Positions 43,222 to 52,976 of a stretch of DNA of 64,000 nucleotides are shown here, in pieces. This stretch comes from Mycobacterium sp. 852014-50255_SCH5639931 (GTDB lineage Bacteria > Actinomycetota > Actinomycetes > Mycobacteriales > Mycobacteriaceae). Where the stretch lies: positions 124,001 through 188,000 of the forward strand of contig NZ_LZSV01000010.1 in the NCBI RefSeq assembly GCF_001665605.1. The letters run 5' to 3'. Numbering within the stretch: the stretch's first letter is position 1; the number at the start of each line of letters is the position of its first letter. The position numbers were made by a program, and so were the translations under genes. The notes beneath the pieces are model-generated. The model did not search any database, had not been told where the DNA came from, and was given only the letters and a program-made list of their open reading frames with translations.

Positions 43222-44400
43222 CTACGCGGTGCCGAAGGCAAAAACCGTTGTCGAATCGTAGGTCTGGCCCGGGTTGAGCGCGGCGGTCGGGAAGTTCGGA
43301 TGATTCGGCGAGTCCGGGTAGTGCTGAGTCTCCATCGTGAATCCCGCGCCCTGCCGGTAGATGTGCCCGCTGGTGCCCGTGAACGCCCCCTCGATGAAGT
43401 TGGACGTGTAGAACTGCACACCGGGCTCGGTTGTGGAGACAGTCAGAGTGCGCCCCGTCTGCGGGTCCTCGGCGCTGGCCGCTTGCACCAGCCCGGTGTT
43501 GTTGCCGCGGTTGATCACCCAGTTGTGGTCGTAACCGTGGGCCAGCAACAGCTGCGGGTCATTGGCGGTGATATGCGCGCCGATCGCGGTCGGGGATGTG
43601 AAATCGAAGGGTGTGCCCTTCACCGGGGCGATCTGCCCGGTCGGGATCTGTGTGGGGTCGGTCGGCGTGTAGTTGTCGGCATCGATGGTGACCTTCTGGT
43701 CGTAGACGTCGAGCGTATCCTCACCTGCCAGGTTGAAGTAGCTGTGATTGGTCAGGTTGATCACGGTCGGCGCATCGGTGGTCGCGTGGTAGTTGATGCG
43801 CAGTTCGTTTTTCTGGTTCAGGGTGTAGGTGACGGTTGTCGTCAGCGTCCCGGGATAGCCCATTTCGCCTGCGGGACTCACATATTGGAGCTTCAGGCCC
43901 ACGCTCTCGCTATCGTTCTGCTGGCCGGCCTGCCATACCTTGGTATCAAAGCCCGCGGTGCCGCCATGCAGGCTGTTGCCGTTATTGTTAATCGGCAAGT
44001 GATACTCGTTGCCGTTCAACGAGAAAGCTCCCTTGGCGATCCGGTTGCCACAGCGGCCGATGATCGCGCCGAAATAGGTCTTGGCGGATCCCGTGTTGTT
44101 CAAGTAGCCGTCCAGGGCCGGAAAGCCCAGCACCACATTCCCGACATGTCCGGCGCGGTCGGGAACCTCAATCGACTGAATGATGCCGCCGTAGGTCAGG
44201 ATTCGCACGCGCATGCCGTGCCCGCTGGTGAGTGTGTAGCGGCTCACCGCGGTCCCACCCACCTGACCGAACGGCTCGCTGGTGATTGATGGCGGTTCTG
44301 CCGGTATCGATGCATTGCCGCTGTGCGTGGTGGAGCTGCATGCCGTCAAGCCCGCTACACCGGCGATGGGGATCAGTTGAAGTAATCGTCTGCCGCGCAT
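43222..44400 (-). CDS. Aldose 1-epimerase (galactose mutarotase) lipoprotein
   Basis: A 392-residue protein with a lipobox-like AGVAGLTAC (Cys near residue 21). The mutarotase domain shows ILTYGGIIQSIEVPDR, GRCGNRIAKG, LHGG, TNHSYFNLAG (catalytic His) and TMETQHYPDSPNHPNFP with the catalytic Glu near the end. GAGGAG lies just before the ATG at 44400. It would interconvert sugar anomers outside the cytoplasm, which is less common than the cytosolic forms. It lies between ssrA and repeat C, so it may be part of the most recent insertion. Confidence 0.9.
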   Translation of the reverse strand: MRGRRLLQLIPIAGVAGLTACSSTTHSGNASIPAEPPSITSEPFGQVGGTAVSRYTLTSGHGMRVRILTYGGIIQSIEVPDRAGHVGNVVLGFPALDGYLNNTGSAKTYFGAIIGRCGNRIAKGAFSLNGNEYHLPINNNGNSLHGGTAGFDTKVWQAGQQNDSESVGLKLQYVSPAGEMGYPGTLTTTVTYTLNQKNELRINYHATTDAPTVINLTNHSYFNLAGEDTLDVYDQKVTIDADNYTPTDPTQIPTGQIAPVKGTPFDFTSPTAIGAHITANDPQLLLAHGYDHNWVINRGNNTGLVQAASAEDPQTGRTLTVSTTEPGVQFYTSNFIEGAFTGTSGHIYRQGAGFTMETQHYPDSPNHPNFPTAALNPGQTYDSTTVFAFGTA

Positions 44401-44512
44401 GGGCGCTCCTCGCACTCGTACCGAACTACCTGCAGCGCAGTATTGCCGCCAGTGATGAAGTAAAGGATCGTCCGTTCGGAGCAACGGGTCGAAGCATTCG
44501 ATCCAGACAGAC

Positions 44513-44540
44513 GAAAGGACCGCCGAGCGGCGGCCCTTTC
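44513..44540 (-). terminator. Hairpin downstream of ssrA
   Basis: GAAAGG-a-CCGCC-gagc-GGCGG-c-CCTTTC forms an 11-bp stem with one mismatch, starting right after the tmRNA 3' end on the minus strand. It is the likely tmRNA terminator. Confidence 0.7.
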
Positions 44541-44543
44541 CAG

Positions 44544-44908
44544 TGGAGCTGCCGGGAATCGAACCCGGGTCCTACGGCATTCCCTCAAGACTTCTCCGTG
44601 CGCAGTTCGCTATGCCTCTGCTCGGATCTCCTGGTCACGCGAACCAGCCAGGATGACGATCCCAGTCGCTGTTGGTGTCCCGATGAGTCCCGCGACCGAA
44701 CTCATCGGTTGATCCCTCTAGCTGACGCCAGGGTCCGGGTCGAGGGCTTTCCCGGTCTGACGGACTAGCTGTCGCTTAGGCAGCGAGAGCGTAGTCGCGC
44801 TGATGTGAATCGGCGCTTATATGGTTGCAACGACGCTTACGGTGGTCTCTTGCCTGCACCGGCACGCTTCCCTTGATTCGATGCGCGAAGTCGAAACCGT
44901 TCAGCCCC
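44544..44908 (-). ncRNA. ssrA: tmRNA (trans-translation RNA)
   Basis: On the minus strand the 5' end GGGGCTGAACGGTTTCGACT pairs its first 7 bases with CAGCTCC at the 3' end. The T arm reads CCGGGTTCGATTCCCGG. The tag frame at 44776-44814 encodes ADSHQRDYALAA and TAA, the mycobacterial tag. CCA is not encoded, as the sequence after the discriminator A is CTGG. With SmpB (46733) it rescues stalled ribosomes. Its 3' end is copied at several sites to the left. Confidence 0.97.
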
Positions 44909-44998
44909 TCGCATCCCCGCCGATTTTCGGCAGGACAATCTATGGTACGCCGCTATCAACGCGCGGCAACTGAGTTGTGTTCCGGTCCGCCGCTGCGA

Positions 44999-45844
44999 TC
45001 AGATCACGAAGTTCAGCCGCTCGACGACCTGGGCGGCCACATCCTTGTCACCGCCGAGGTCGATGTCCTGCGACCGGGACGGGCACATCGGCCGCCCGCC
45101 GGCGAGCCGGGTGAACTGCAGCCCGTCCAGCCGGATCGTCACCGTCGGCTCCTGTCCGCCGAAGTCGTCGACCAGCTGGGCGCGGCCATCGACGCTGACA
45201 CGGATGCTGCGGGAAAGCGGGCCGGTCAGCTCGAACAGGACCCGCGAACCCTCTGGCGCTTTGGCCCGCTTGCCCACCACGTAGCCCATCGTGCCGGCGA
45301 TCTCGTCGAGGGAGAGCTGCGACGCGGCCCCGACAAGCTGGTCGTCCGACGGCGGCCGCCGCAGCGCCTCGCGGATGTCCTGCTCGTGCATCCAGCAGTC
45401 GAACACCCGGACCCGCATGAACCGCCCGTAGCTCTCCGGACCCACCGGCGTCAGCGTCACGGCGTCCCACTCCTCGCCGGACATGCCCGTCAGCGCCTTG
45501 CGCCGGTCGTCGGTGATGTCCTTGAGCCGTTTGAGCACGTCCGCACCGGATTCGGCGGCCAGGTGACGCACCCAGCACTCGTTCATCACGCCGATGTCGT
45601 TGCGGACATGCTCGAGCGCCGAGACGTCGATGTCGGGGTGGGGCGCGGGCACGCCGGCGAGGAACGACTCGGTACCGATCATGTGCGCCACCAGCGCCTT
45701 GACGTCCCAACCCGGCAGCGGGCTGGCCGCCTGCCATTCCGCTTCCGGCAACGCGTCGAGCAGTGCGGTGATGTCATCCCACACCGCGAACAGACCGGCG
45801 AGCACTTCGGACTTGTCGAGCTTGGTGACGGGGCGATCGGCCAT
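44999..45844 (-). CDS. Mycothiol-dependent maleylpyruvate isomerase-family protein
   Basis: A 281-residue DinB-like helical protein. AEWQAASPLPGWDVKALVAH carries the family's Pro-Gly-Trp and the first metal His, and MRVRVFDCWMHEQDIREALR carries the second (His-x-x-Asp). The C-terminal half is the SCP2-like domain (RSIRVSVDGRAQLV, TVTIRLDGLQF). The pattern is that of mycothiol-dependent enzymes (MDMPI). In M. tuberculosis the gene beside ssr/smpB is Rv3099c of the same size, as I recall. The substrate is unknown. Confidence 0.85.
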   Translation of the reverse strand: MADRPVTKLDKSEVLAGLFAVWDDITALLDALPEAEWQAASPLPGWDVKALVAHMIGTESFLAGVPAPHPDIDVSALEHVRNDIGVMNECWVRHLAAESGADVLKRLKDITDDRRKALTGMSGEEWDAVTLTPVGPESYGRFMRVRVFDCWMHEQDIREALRRPPSDDQLVGAASQLSLDEIAGTMGYVVGKRAKAPEGSRVLFELTGPLSRSIRVSVDGRAQLVDDFGGQEPTVTIRLDGLQFTRLAGGRPMCPSRSQDIDLGGDKDVAAQVVERLNFVI

Positions 45845-45890
45845 GGTCGGATAGTAAGCCGATGGGTTACCTCATCGACAGGCGCGGCCG

Positions 45891-46679
45891 TCAGCTGGCG
45901 GCGATCATGGCCACGGATCCCATGGCCATCACCATGCCGAACCCCTGCCAGCGGGTCAGTCGCTCGCGCAACACGACCATCGCCAGCACGACCGTGGCCG
46001 CCGGGTAGAGCGAGATCATGATGCTGGCCAGCGACAGCAACCACGTGTGCAGGGCCAGCAGCATGGTCACGTTGGCACAGATGTCGAGCACCGCGACGGC
46101 CCAGGCCAGCTTCAGCGGCTTCCCCCGCGGTGCCCGCAGGTTCTTGCTGGCCGCGGCCATCACGAAGATCACGACGGTGGCCGAGAGCCGGGCGAATACC
46201 AGCGGCCAAAGTTTGCAGGCGTGCGGCGCCTGATGGAGAAAGACCAGGTTCAGCCCCATCGCCGAGCCGGCCAGCAGCGTGAGCCACGCCACCTTCGGGG
46301 TGAACCGATACGGCGTGACACCTTGGGCGGTGGCCTCTCGGCTCACCAGCATGACCGCGATGAGAGCCAGCACGACGCCCACCGAGGCCCCCGGGCCCGG
46401 CCGCTCCCCCAGCGCCACACCGACCGCCACCGGCACGGCGGCGTTGAGGACCGCCGCCAACGGTGAGACGACCGAGATGGGGCCGGCGCCCAGCGCGGCG
46501 AAGAACGCCCACATGCCGACGGCCATCCCGACGCCGTAGAGGCAGCCCCAGAAGACGGCGCCGCCCGAAATCGGCCCGCCCACGGCGAGCGCCAGCGCGC
46601 CCAGCAAGAATGTCTCGATCGGATAGACCACCAGCATCACGCGCAGCGCGGCTACCCGTCGAGCGGCTACACCGCCCAC
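45891..46679 (-). CDS. EamA/DMT-family transporter (5' end unclear)
   Basis: A protein of at least 262 residues with about nine spans in two halves (EamA). The frame is open beyond the GTG at 46679 and encodes AYAQLSAVTYGVSDFVGGVA, the typical first span of these transporters. Back to the in-frame stop inside smpB only CTG and ATT codons are available as starts. The true start may therefore be non-standard or the first span is lost. It overlaps the end of smpB in that case. The substrate is unknown, and it is probably a metabolite exporter. Confidence 0.8.
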   Translation of the reverse strand: MGGVAARRVAALRVMLVVYPIETFLLGALALAVGGPISGGAVFWGCLYGVGMAVGMWAFFAALGAGPISVVSPLAAVLNAAVPVAVGVALGERPGPGASVGVVLALIAVMLVSREATAQGVTPYRFTPKVAWLTLLAGSAMGLNLVFLHQAPHACKLWPLVFARLSATVVIFVMAAASKNLRAPRGKPLKLAWAVAVLDICANVTMLLALHTWLLSLASIMISLYPAATVVLAMVVLRERLTRWQGFGMVMAMGSVAMIAAS

Positions 46680-46732
46680 AAAGTCGCTGACGCCGTACGT
46701 AACGGCCGACAGCTGGGCGTAAGCGGCCCCGA

Positions 46733-47242
46733 TCAGTTCATGCCCTTGGCTCGGCGACCCAATTCACGGACCACTTCGCGCTGGGCATCGCGGCGGGCCA
46801 TGTCCTGACGTTTGTCGTGAGCCCGCTTGCCGCGCGCTAACGCGAGCTCGACCTTGACCTTTCCTTCGGAGAAATACAGAGACATCGGCACGAGGGCGAG
46901 GTTACCATCTCGTATCTTTCCGACCAGGCGGTCAATTTGTGCCCTATGTAACAACAACTTTCGATTGCGACGGGGCTCATGGTTGGTCCAGCTACCGTGC
47001 TGATACTCCGGAATGTACAAGTTGCGCAGCCACACTTCGCCGTCGTCGACGGTTGCGAAGGCGTCGGCCAGCGAAGCATGGCCCTCGCGCAGGCTTTTCA
47101 CCTCTGTACCCTGCAAAGCCACTCCGGCCTCGAATTCCTCGAGGATCGAATAGTTATGCCGCGCTTTGCGATTGGTGGCAATGATCTGTTTGCTGCCGCG
47201 CTTGCCGCCCGTCGCCTTGGCCCGGCCGGGATCTTTGGCCAC
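46733..47242 (-). CDS. smpB: SsrA-binding protein SmpB
   Basis: A 169-residue protein. NRKARHNYSILEEFEAGVAL, GTEVKSLREGHASLADAF, YIPEYQHGSWTNHEPRRNRK, SLYFSEGKVKVELALARGK and the basic tail KRQDMARRDAQREVVREL are the SmpB blocks in order. The GTG at 47242 lies 2 bp after the ftsX stop; the N-terminus is a few residues longer than in M. tuberculosis. It binds tmRNA and brings it to stalled ribosomes. It is encoded close to ssrA in the conserved mycobacterial order. Confidence 0.97.
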   Translation of the reverse strand: MAKDPGRAKATGGKRGSKQIIATNRKARHNYSILEEFEAGVALQGTEVKSLREGHASLADAFATVDDGEVWLRNLYIPEYQHGSWTNHEPRRNRKLLLHRAQIDRLVGKIRDGNLALVPMSLYFSEGKVKVELALARGKRAHDKRQDMARRDAQREVVRELGRRAKGMN

Positions 47243-47244
47243 AG

Positions 47245-48138
47245 CTACCGCCGGATGTAAAGGCGCAGCGTCGCGTAGGAGGTCAGGCCGGCCATCGACA
47301 CGCCGAGCAGGAACAACCACGGCGAGATGTAGAGGATGTCGGCATAGTCGACCTTCGCGATCAAATGAGCTTGGTAGAACTGGCTTAGCGCGTTGTCCAG
47401 GAACCACGCCCGCACCAGGACCAGGCCGACGACCGCGATGGCCACACCGAGCGCCGCGGCCAGCATCGCCTCCACCAAGAAGGGCAGCTGGGTGTACCAG
47501 CGGCTGGCGCCGACCAGCCGCATGATCCCGATTTCGGTGCGTCGCGTGTACGCGGCGACTTGGACCATGTTGGCAATCAGCAGGATTGCCCCGACGGCCT
47601 GCACCAGGGCGACGGCGAACGCGGCGTTCCGCAAACCGTTTAGAACGGCGAACAGCCGATCGATCAAATCCTTTTCGTTGAGGATGCTGCGCACGCCGGG
47701 CTGACCCTGCATCGCGGCATCGAACTCCGAATGTTGTTCGGGGTTGTTCAGCTTGACGATGAACGACGCGGGAAACGATTCCTTGCCGGCCACGTCCTTG
47801 AACTCCGGGAACTTCTTGATCGCGTCGTTGTAGGCGTCCGGCCGGTTGACAAAGCGCACCGATTTGACGTCTTGCCGAGCATCGATCTTGTCCCGCAGCG
47901 CTTTACACGGGCCGGACGCGCACGTCGCATCGTTGGCGGAGATGTCGTCGGTGAGAAACACCTGTGTCTCAACCCGGTCGAGATAGATCTCCCGCGAGTT
48001 GTCGGCCAACCGGACCACCAGCAGACCGCCGCCGAACAGGCCGATGGAGATGGCCGTCGTGAGGATCATGGCGGCCGTCATCGTGACGTTGCGACGCAGC
48101 CCTGTCAGGACCTCGTTGAATAGAAACCCAAAGCGCAC
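47245..48138 (-). CDS. ftsX: Cell division protein FtsX
   Basis: A 297-residue membrane protein with four spans. The N-terminal span ([22 protein letters not shown]) is followed by an extracellular domain with two Cys ([10 protein letters not shown]), then three spans ([40 protein letters not shown] and the last). [18 protein letters not shown] is the permease loop that contacts FtsE. FtsEX controls the RipC-type peptidoglycan hydrolase at division. GTG start at 48138, directly next to the ftsE stop. Confidence 0.96.
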   Translation of the reverse strand: MRFGFLFNEVLTGLRRNVTMTAAMILTTAISIGLFGGGLLVVRLADNSREIYLDRVETQVFLTDDISANDATCASGPCKALRDKIDARQDVKSVRFVNRPDAYNDAIKKFPEFKDVAGKESFPASFIVKLNNPEQHSEFDAAMQGQPGVRSILNEKDLIDRLFAVLNGLRNAAFAVALVQAVGAILLIANMVQVAAYTRRTEIGIMRLVGASRWYTQLPFLVEAMLAAALGVAIAVVGLVLVRAWFLDNALSQFYQAHLIAKVDYADILYISPWLFLLGVSMAGLTSYATLRLYIRR

Positions 48139-48828
48139 TTAGCGGTCCATCCCGTAGATGCCGCGCTGCTCGTCACGGACCAGGCGTCCCAGAGACAGCT
48201 CCACGACGCGCTGACGCATCGAGTCGACGATGTGGTGGTCGTGGGTCGCCATCAGCACCGTCGTCCCCGTGCGGTTGATCCGCTCCAACAAATCCATGAT
48301 GTCCTTACTGGTATCCGGGTCGAGATTGCCGGTCGGCTCGTCGGCCAGCAGCACAAGGGGCCGGTTGACGTAGGCGCGCGCGATCGCCACGCGTTGCTGC
48401 TCGCCACCGGACAACTCGTGTGGCAATCGGTTGGCTTTGCCGGACAGGCCGACGGTTTCGAGCACCTCGGGCACCACGCGGTTGATCGCGTCGGTCCGTC
48501 TGCCGATCACTTCCAGCGCGAAGGCGACGTTCTCGTAGACGGTCTTCTGCTGCAACAGGCGAAAGTCCTGGAAGACGGTTCCGATCACCTGACGCAGCTT
48601 CGGCACGTGACGACCGCGCAGCTTGTTGACGTGGAACTTCGACACCCGGATGTCGCCGGTGGTCGGGTTCTCCTCGCCGAGCAGCAGCCGCATGAACGTC
48701 GACTTGCCGGAGCCCGACGGGCCGATCAGGAAGACGAATTCACCCTTGTCGATTTTGACGTTGACGTCCTCCAACGCCGGACGCGCCGACGCTTTGTACT
48801 TCTTACTGACATGGTCCAGGGTGATCAT
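48139..48828 (-). CDS. ftsE: Cell division ATP-binding protein FtsE
   Basis: A 229-residue ABC ATPase. Walker [10 protein letters not shown] (residues ~37-45), Q-loop VFQDFRLL, signature LSGGEQQR, Walker [13 protein letters not shown] and the switch ATHDHHIV are all intact. The ATG at 48828 gives [11 protein letters not shown]. It forms the FtsEX complex with the next gene. Confidence 0.97.
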   Translation of the reverse strand: MITLDHVSKKYKASARPALEDVNVKIDKGEFVFLIGPSGSGKSTFMRLLLGEENPTTGDIRVSKFHVNKLRGRHVPKLRQVIGTVFQDFRLLQQKTVYENVAFALEVIGRRTDAINRVVPEVLETVGLSGKANRLPHELSGGEQQRVAIARAYVNRPLVLLADEPTGNLDPDTSKDIMDLLERINRTGTTVLMATHDHHIVDSMRQRVVELSLGRLVRDEQRGIYGMDR

Positions 48829-48871
48829 CACGGCACGCCAGTGTAGCCGTGAATTTCGCTGGCGAGCCAAG

Positions 48872-49357
48872 TCAACTGGCTGGCGGCGGTGAACTAGGCG
48901 CCGGCCCGGGCCCCGGCTGCGGTAGCTGAGGCGGCGGTGCGGTGGCGCTCGTGCTGGGTGGGCAGAAGGGCGGTGGCAGCAGGCAAGGCAGCTGCGGCAG
49001 CTGCACCGGCGGCGTCGAGGTGGTCGTCGTCACCGGCGGCGGGGGCGGTGGTGGCGGCGGTGTGCTCGTCGGGGTCGACGGGTACGTCGCGGTGGGCGGC
49101 GGCTGCTGCACGCGGCTGCGCGGCACCCAGGTGTAGTTGGGGTCGGGCACGAAACCCGGCGGCACCACTTGCTGCGCCGGCGGCTTGGGCGCCGGTTCCG
49201 GACGGTAGGTGTCATAGACCCACCACACGACGAAAAAAGCGACGATCAACACCAAGGTCGACGTGCGAACTCGCCCGCCGAACATGTATTGCGGCCAGCG
49301 ACGGTCCGCATCGGAGTCCTCGCTGCGCTTCTCGAAGATGCTCAGGGTGAACTTCAA
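48872..49357 (-). CDS. Proline-rich single-span membrane protein
   Basis: A 161-residue protein. A charged cytosolic N-terminus ([20 protein letters not shown]) precedes one span ([20 protein letters not shown]). The rest is extracytoplasmic and very rich in Pro, Thr and Ser, with a Cys pair ([11 protein letters not shown]). The position matches Rv3103c. It overlaps the MscS gene by 4 bp and lies just upstream of ftsE. The role is unknown, perhaps connected to division or wall tension from its neighbours. Confidence 0.85.
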   Translation of the reverse strand: MKFTLSIFEKRSEDSDADRRWPQYMFGGRVRTSTLVLIVAFFVVWWVYDTYRPEPAPKPPAQQVVPPGFVPDPNYTWVPRSRVQQPPPTATYPSTPTSTPPPPPPPPPVTTTTSTPPVQLPQLPCLLPPPFCPPSTSATAPPPQLPQPGPGPAPSSPPPAS

Positions 49358-50349
49358 CGCTTCTGCACCGCACCTTGCACGTCATTGTCGATTCGCTCTT
49401 CGGCGGCCTGGGCGGCCGGGACCGACGGGTCTTCCACCAGGCCCACCGTCGCGTCCGCCGCGGTCACGATGCCGACGCGGGCCAGCGCCCGAATGACCAG
49501 GACACGCAGTTGCCGGCCCGCCTCGAACTGCTTGCCGGGCAGGGTCCGGGCCACCAGTCGCAGGGTGACGGTGTCGACTTCGATGCTCTCCACGCCCATC
49601 ACGGTGGGAGCGTCCAACAGCAGGTCCCCCAACAGCGGGTTGTCCATGGCGCGATCGCATTCCTGGTGCAACACCTCGTTGACCCGATTCAGGTCGGCGT
49701 TCGTGGACACCGGGATGTCCACCACCGCACGCGCCCAGTCCTTGGACAGGTTGACCACCTTGACGATCTGCCCGTTCGGGATGGTCAACACCTCGCCGTC
49801 CGGCGAGCGCAGCCGGGTCACCCGCAGCGTCACGTTCTCGACGGTGCCGCTGGCTTCCGTCGCGGAAACGACGGTAAGGGTGACCAGGTCTCCGAAGCCG
49901 TACTGCCTCTCGGCCAGGATGAAGAAACCCGACAGCAGGTCTCTCACCAGCTGCTGCGCGCCGAAACCCAGCGCGGCGCCGACCACGGTGGCCGGCGCGA
50001 CCAGTCCCCCCACCGAGAACTGCAGCACGTCGGCGATCTGCATCATGACCCAGATGCCGATGAGCACCACCGACACCCAGGAGATCACCGACGCCATTGC
50101 CTGGCGGTGCTTCGAGGCTTCGGAGCGAACCAGCGCGTCGCTCTCGGCGAAGCCCAGGTTGAGCTGACGGGTCACCTGCTGCGCGACCCAGTTGACGAAC
50201 CGGGCGGCCAACACCGCCACGATCAGCACCATCACGATCCGCAGACCGCGGGTGATGATCCATTGCCCGATGTCACCGCGCCAGAAGTCGTGCCAGCCCA
50301 GCGCCTTTATCGACGCGGTCGAGGCGAGAAGAGTTGTGTTAGTCGTCAT
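49354..50349 (-). CDS. MscS-family small-conductance mechanosensitive channel
   Basis: A 331-residue protein. Three spans: [38 protein letters not shown], and the pore helix [20 protein letters not shown]. The beta domain follows ([43 protein letters not shown]). This is the standard MscS core. It relieves osmotic pressure. It overlaps the 3' end of prfB by 11 bp and the proline-rich gene by 4 bp, so the division-side genes are densely packed. Confidence 0.92.
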   Translation of the reverse strand: MTTNTTLLASTASIKALGWHDFWRGDIGQWIITRGLRIVMVLIVAVLAARFVNWVAQQVTRQLNLGFAESDALVRSEASKHRQAMASVISWVSVVLIGIWVMMQIADVLQFSVGGLVAPATVVGAALGFGAQQLVRDLLSGFFILAERQYGFGDLVTLTVVSATEASGTVENVTLRVTRLRSPDGEVLTIPNGQIVKVVNLSKDWARAVVDIPVSTNADLNRVNEVLHQECDRAMDNPLLGDLLLDAPTVMGVESIEVDTVTLRLVARTLPGKQFEAGRQLRVLVIRALARVGIVTAADATVGLVEDPSVPAAQAAEERIDNDVQGAVQKR

Positions 50350-51445
50350 CTTTTCGGTTGCGCCACCGGATTCCCGCTTCCAGGAACCCGTCGATGTCTC
50401 CGTCCAGGACGGCTGCCGGATTGCCGACCTCGTACTCGGTCCGCAGATCCTTGACCATCTGATACGGGTGCAGGACGTAGGAGCGCATCTGATTGCCCCA
50501 CGAACTGCCGCCTTCGCCTTTCAATGCGTCCAGCTCCGCGCGTTCTTCGGAACGCTTGCGCTCCAACAACTTTGCTTGCAGCACGCGCATCGCCGAGATC
50601 TTGTTCTGCAGTTGCGATTTTTCGTTCTGGCAAGTCACGACGATACCCGTTGGGATGTGGGTTAAACGAACCGCCGAGTCGGTGGTGTTCACGGATTGGC
50701 CGCCGGGACCGCTGGAGCGGTAAACATCCACGCGCACATCGCCTTCCGGAATGTCGATGTGGTCGGTGGTATCCACCACCGGAAGAACCTCGACTTCGGC
50801 GAACGACGTCTGACGTCGACTTTGGTTGTCAAACGGGCTGATCCGCACCAACCGGTGGGTGCCCTGCTCGACGGACAACGTCCCGTAGGCAAACGGAGCG
50901 TGCACCGCGAAGGTCGCGCTCTTGATGCCCGCCTCCTCGGCATAAGAGGTGTCGAACACTTCGACGGGGTACTTGTGCTGCTCTGCCCAGCGGATATACA
51001 TCCGCATCAGCATCTCGGCCCAGTCGGCGGCGTCCACCCCGCCGGCGCCCGACCGGATGGTGACCAAGGCCTCGCGCTCGTCGTACTCCCCCGAGAGCAG
51101 GGTGCGCACCTCGGTGGCCTCTATATCGGCGCGCAGCGCCTTCCGCTCGGCGTCCGCCTCGGCGAGCGCGTCCGCCGCACCCTCCTCGGTCGCCAGCTCG
51201 TAGAGCACCGGCAGGTCGTCGAGGCGTCCCCGTAACTCCTCGATCCGCCGCAGCTCCCCTTGGGCGTGTGACAACTCACTGGTCACCCGCTGCGCACGGG
51301 CCTGGTCATCCCACAATTGCGGATCGGACGCCTCGTGTTCGAGCTTCTCGATGCGGCTGCGCAGACCGTCCACATCGAGCACCCGCTCCACCGTGGTCAG
51401 GGTGGAGTCAAGGGCGGCGATATCGGCTTGACGGTCGGGTTCCAC
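50339..51445 (-). CDS. prfB: Peptide chain release factor 2
   Basis: A 368-residue RF2. SPFDNQ carries the SPF tripeptide that reads UGA/UAA, and [18 protein letters not shown] carries the universal GGQ. The domains are in the usual order. No internal UGA frameshift is needed: the frame is continuous, as in mycobacteria. GTG at 51445 ([10 protein letters not shown]) corresponds to the M. tuberculosis start; a TTG at 51454 is also in frame. It ends translation in the cytosol. Confidence 0.97.
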   Translation of the reverse strand: MEPDRQADIAALDSTLTTVERVLDVDGLRSRIEKLEHEASDPQLWDDQARAQRVTSELSHAQGELRRIEELRGRLDDLPVLYELATEEGAADALAEADAERKALRADIEATEVRTLLSGEYDEREALVTIRSGAGGVDAADWAEMLMRMYIRWAEQHKYPVEVFDTSYAEEAGIKSATFAVHAPFAYGTLSVEQGTHRLVRISPFDNQSRRQTSFAEVEVLPVVDTTDHIDIPEGDVRVDVYRSSGPGGQSVNTTDSAVRLTHIPTGIVVTCQNEKSQLQNKISAMRVLQAKLLERKRSEERAELDALKGEGGSSWGNQMRSYVLHPYQMVKDLRTEYEVGNPAAVLDGDIDGFLEAGIRWRNRKDDD

Positions 51446-51608
51446 AGCGGACAACGTTACCGGGACCCGCCAAGCGCATCGTCTCCCGGCGAGTGCTCAG
51501 GCCACGACCAGCGGTCATGCGTTTAGCATCGAGTCACGATCATGTGCACCCCGCGCTGCGCGCCGACAGTCCCCCGCGCGCTAACCGGGCACGAATAGAA
51601 GGTCGAGT

Positions 51609-52976
51609 ATGCGCCCATACCACGTTGCAATCGTCGGCTCCGGACCGTCGGGATTCTTCGCCGCATCGTCCTTGCTGAAGGCGGCCGATGCGTCCGAGGA
51701 CATCGATGTAGCCGTCGACATGCTGGAAATGCTGCCCACCCCGTGGGGGCTGGTGCGCTCCGGCGTGGCTCCCGACCACCCGAAGATCAAGTCGATCAGC
51801 AAGCAGTTCGAGAAGACCGCCGAAGATCCCCGCTTCCGGTTCTTCGGCAACGTGGTGGTCGGTGACCACGTGCAGTCCACTGAGCTGGCCGAACGCTACG
51901 ACGCCGTCGTCTATGCCGTCGGGGCGCAGTCCGACCGCGCGCTCAACATCCCCGGTGAGGACCTGCCGGGCAGTGTCGCCGCCGTCGACTTCGTCGGTTG
52001 GTACAACGCGCATCCCAACTTCGAGGAGGCGACGCCCGACCTCTCGGGCGCCCGCGCCGTGGTCGTCGGCAACGGCAATGTGGCGCTCGACGTGGCGCGC
52101 ATCCTGGTCACCGATCCCGACGTGCTGGGCGTCACCGACATCGCCGATCATGCGCTTGAGTCGCTGCGGCCGTGCGGCGTCGAGGAAGTGGTGGTCCTCG
52201 GCCGGCGCGGCCCCCTGCAGACCGCCTTCACCACGCTCGAGCTGCGTGAGCTGGGAGACCTCGAAGGGGTTGACGTGATCGTCGACCCCGCCCAGCTGGA
52301 GGGCATCACCGACGAGGACGCCGCCGCGGTCGGCAAAACGGCCAAGCAGAACATCAACGTGCTCCGTGGCTATGCACAGCGCGACCCGCGCCCCGGGCAC
52401 CGCCGGATCGTGCTGCGATTCATGACCTCGCCGATCGAGATCAGGGGCGAGGACAGGGTGGAACGCATCGTGCTGGGCCGCAACGAATTGGTGACCGACG
52501 AGAACGGGCGGGTGTCTGCCAAGGACACCGGCGAGCGCGAGGAGCTGCCGGTTCAGCTGGTGGTGCGGTCGGTCGGCTACCGCGGTGTGCCGACCCCGGG
52601 GCTGCCGTTCGACGAGAAGAGCGCGACGATCCCCAATACCGCGGGCCGGGTGGAGGGCAGCCGCAACGAATATGTCGTCGGTTGGATCAAGCGCGGGCCG
52701 ACCGGTGTCATCGGCACGAATAAAAAGGATTCCCAGGACACCGTCGACACCCTGCTCGCCGATCTGGACCGCGCGAAAGAAGGAGGTCTGGCCGAGTTCC
52801 CCGAGGACCACGCCGGCAAGCTGGCCGAGTGGCTCGCCTCACGCCAGCCCAAGCTGGTGACCTCGGCGCACTGGGAGATCATCGACCGCCATGAGCGTTC
52901 GGCCGGCGAGCCGCATGGGCGCCCCCGCGTCAAGCTGCCCAACCTGGCCGAGATGCTGCGGATCAGCCACGGTTGA
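51609..52976 (+). CDS. fprA: NADPH-ferredoxin reductase FprA
   Basis: A 455-residue flavoprotein of the adrenodoxin-reductase type. The FAD motif VAIVGSGPSGFFAA lies at residues 5-18, with VDMLEMLPTPWGLVRSGVAP and DHPKIKSI next. The NADPH motif VVGNGNVALDVARIL is near residue 155, and VVRSVGYRGVPTPGLPFD and GWIKRGPTGVIGTNK close the FAD site. It supplies electrons to ferredoxins and P450s. It is divergent from prfB as in M. tuberculosis. Confidence 0.97.
   Translation: MRPYHVAIVGSGPSGFFAASSLLKAADASEDIDVAVDMLEMLPTPWGLVRSGVAPDHPKIKSISKQFEKTAEDPRFRFFGNVVVGDHVQSTELAERYDAVVYAVGAQSDRALNIPGEDLPGSVAAVDFVGWYNAHPNFEEATPDLSGARAVVVGNGNVALDVARILVTDPDVLGVTDIADHALESLRPCGVEEVVVLGRRGPLQTAFTTLELRELGDLEGVDVIVDPAQLEGITDEDAAAVGKTAKQNINVLRGYAQRDPRPGHRRIVLRFMTSPIEIRGEDRVERIVLGRNELVTDENGRVSAKDTGEREELPVQLVVRSVGYRGVPTPGLPFDEKSATIPNTAGRVEGSRNEYVVGWIKRGPTGVIGTNKKDSQDTVDTLLADLDRAKEGGLAEFPEDHAGKLAEWLASRQPKLVTSAHWEIIDRHERSAGEPHGRPRVKLPNLAEMLRISHG

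Noticed and set aside
34100..44500. Integrase or transposase gene of the putative islands
   Set aside because: No tyrosine or serine recombinase motifs were seen in any frame between the repeats. The elements look like remnants.
50339..51445. Programmed frameshift in prfB
   Set aside because: The frame is continuous, with no early in-frame UGA.
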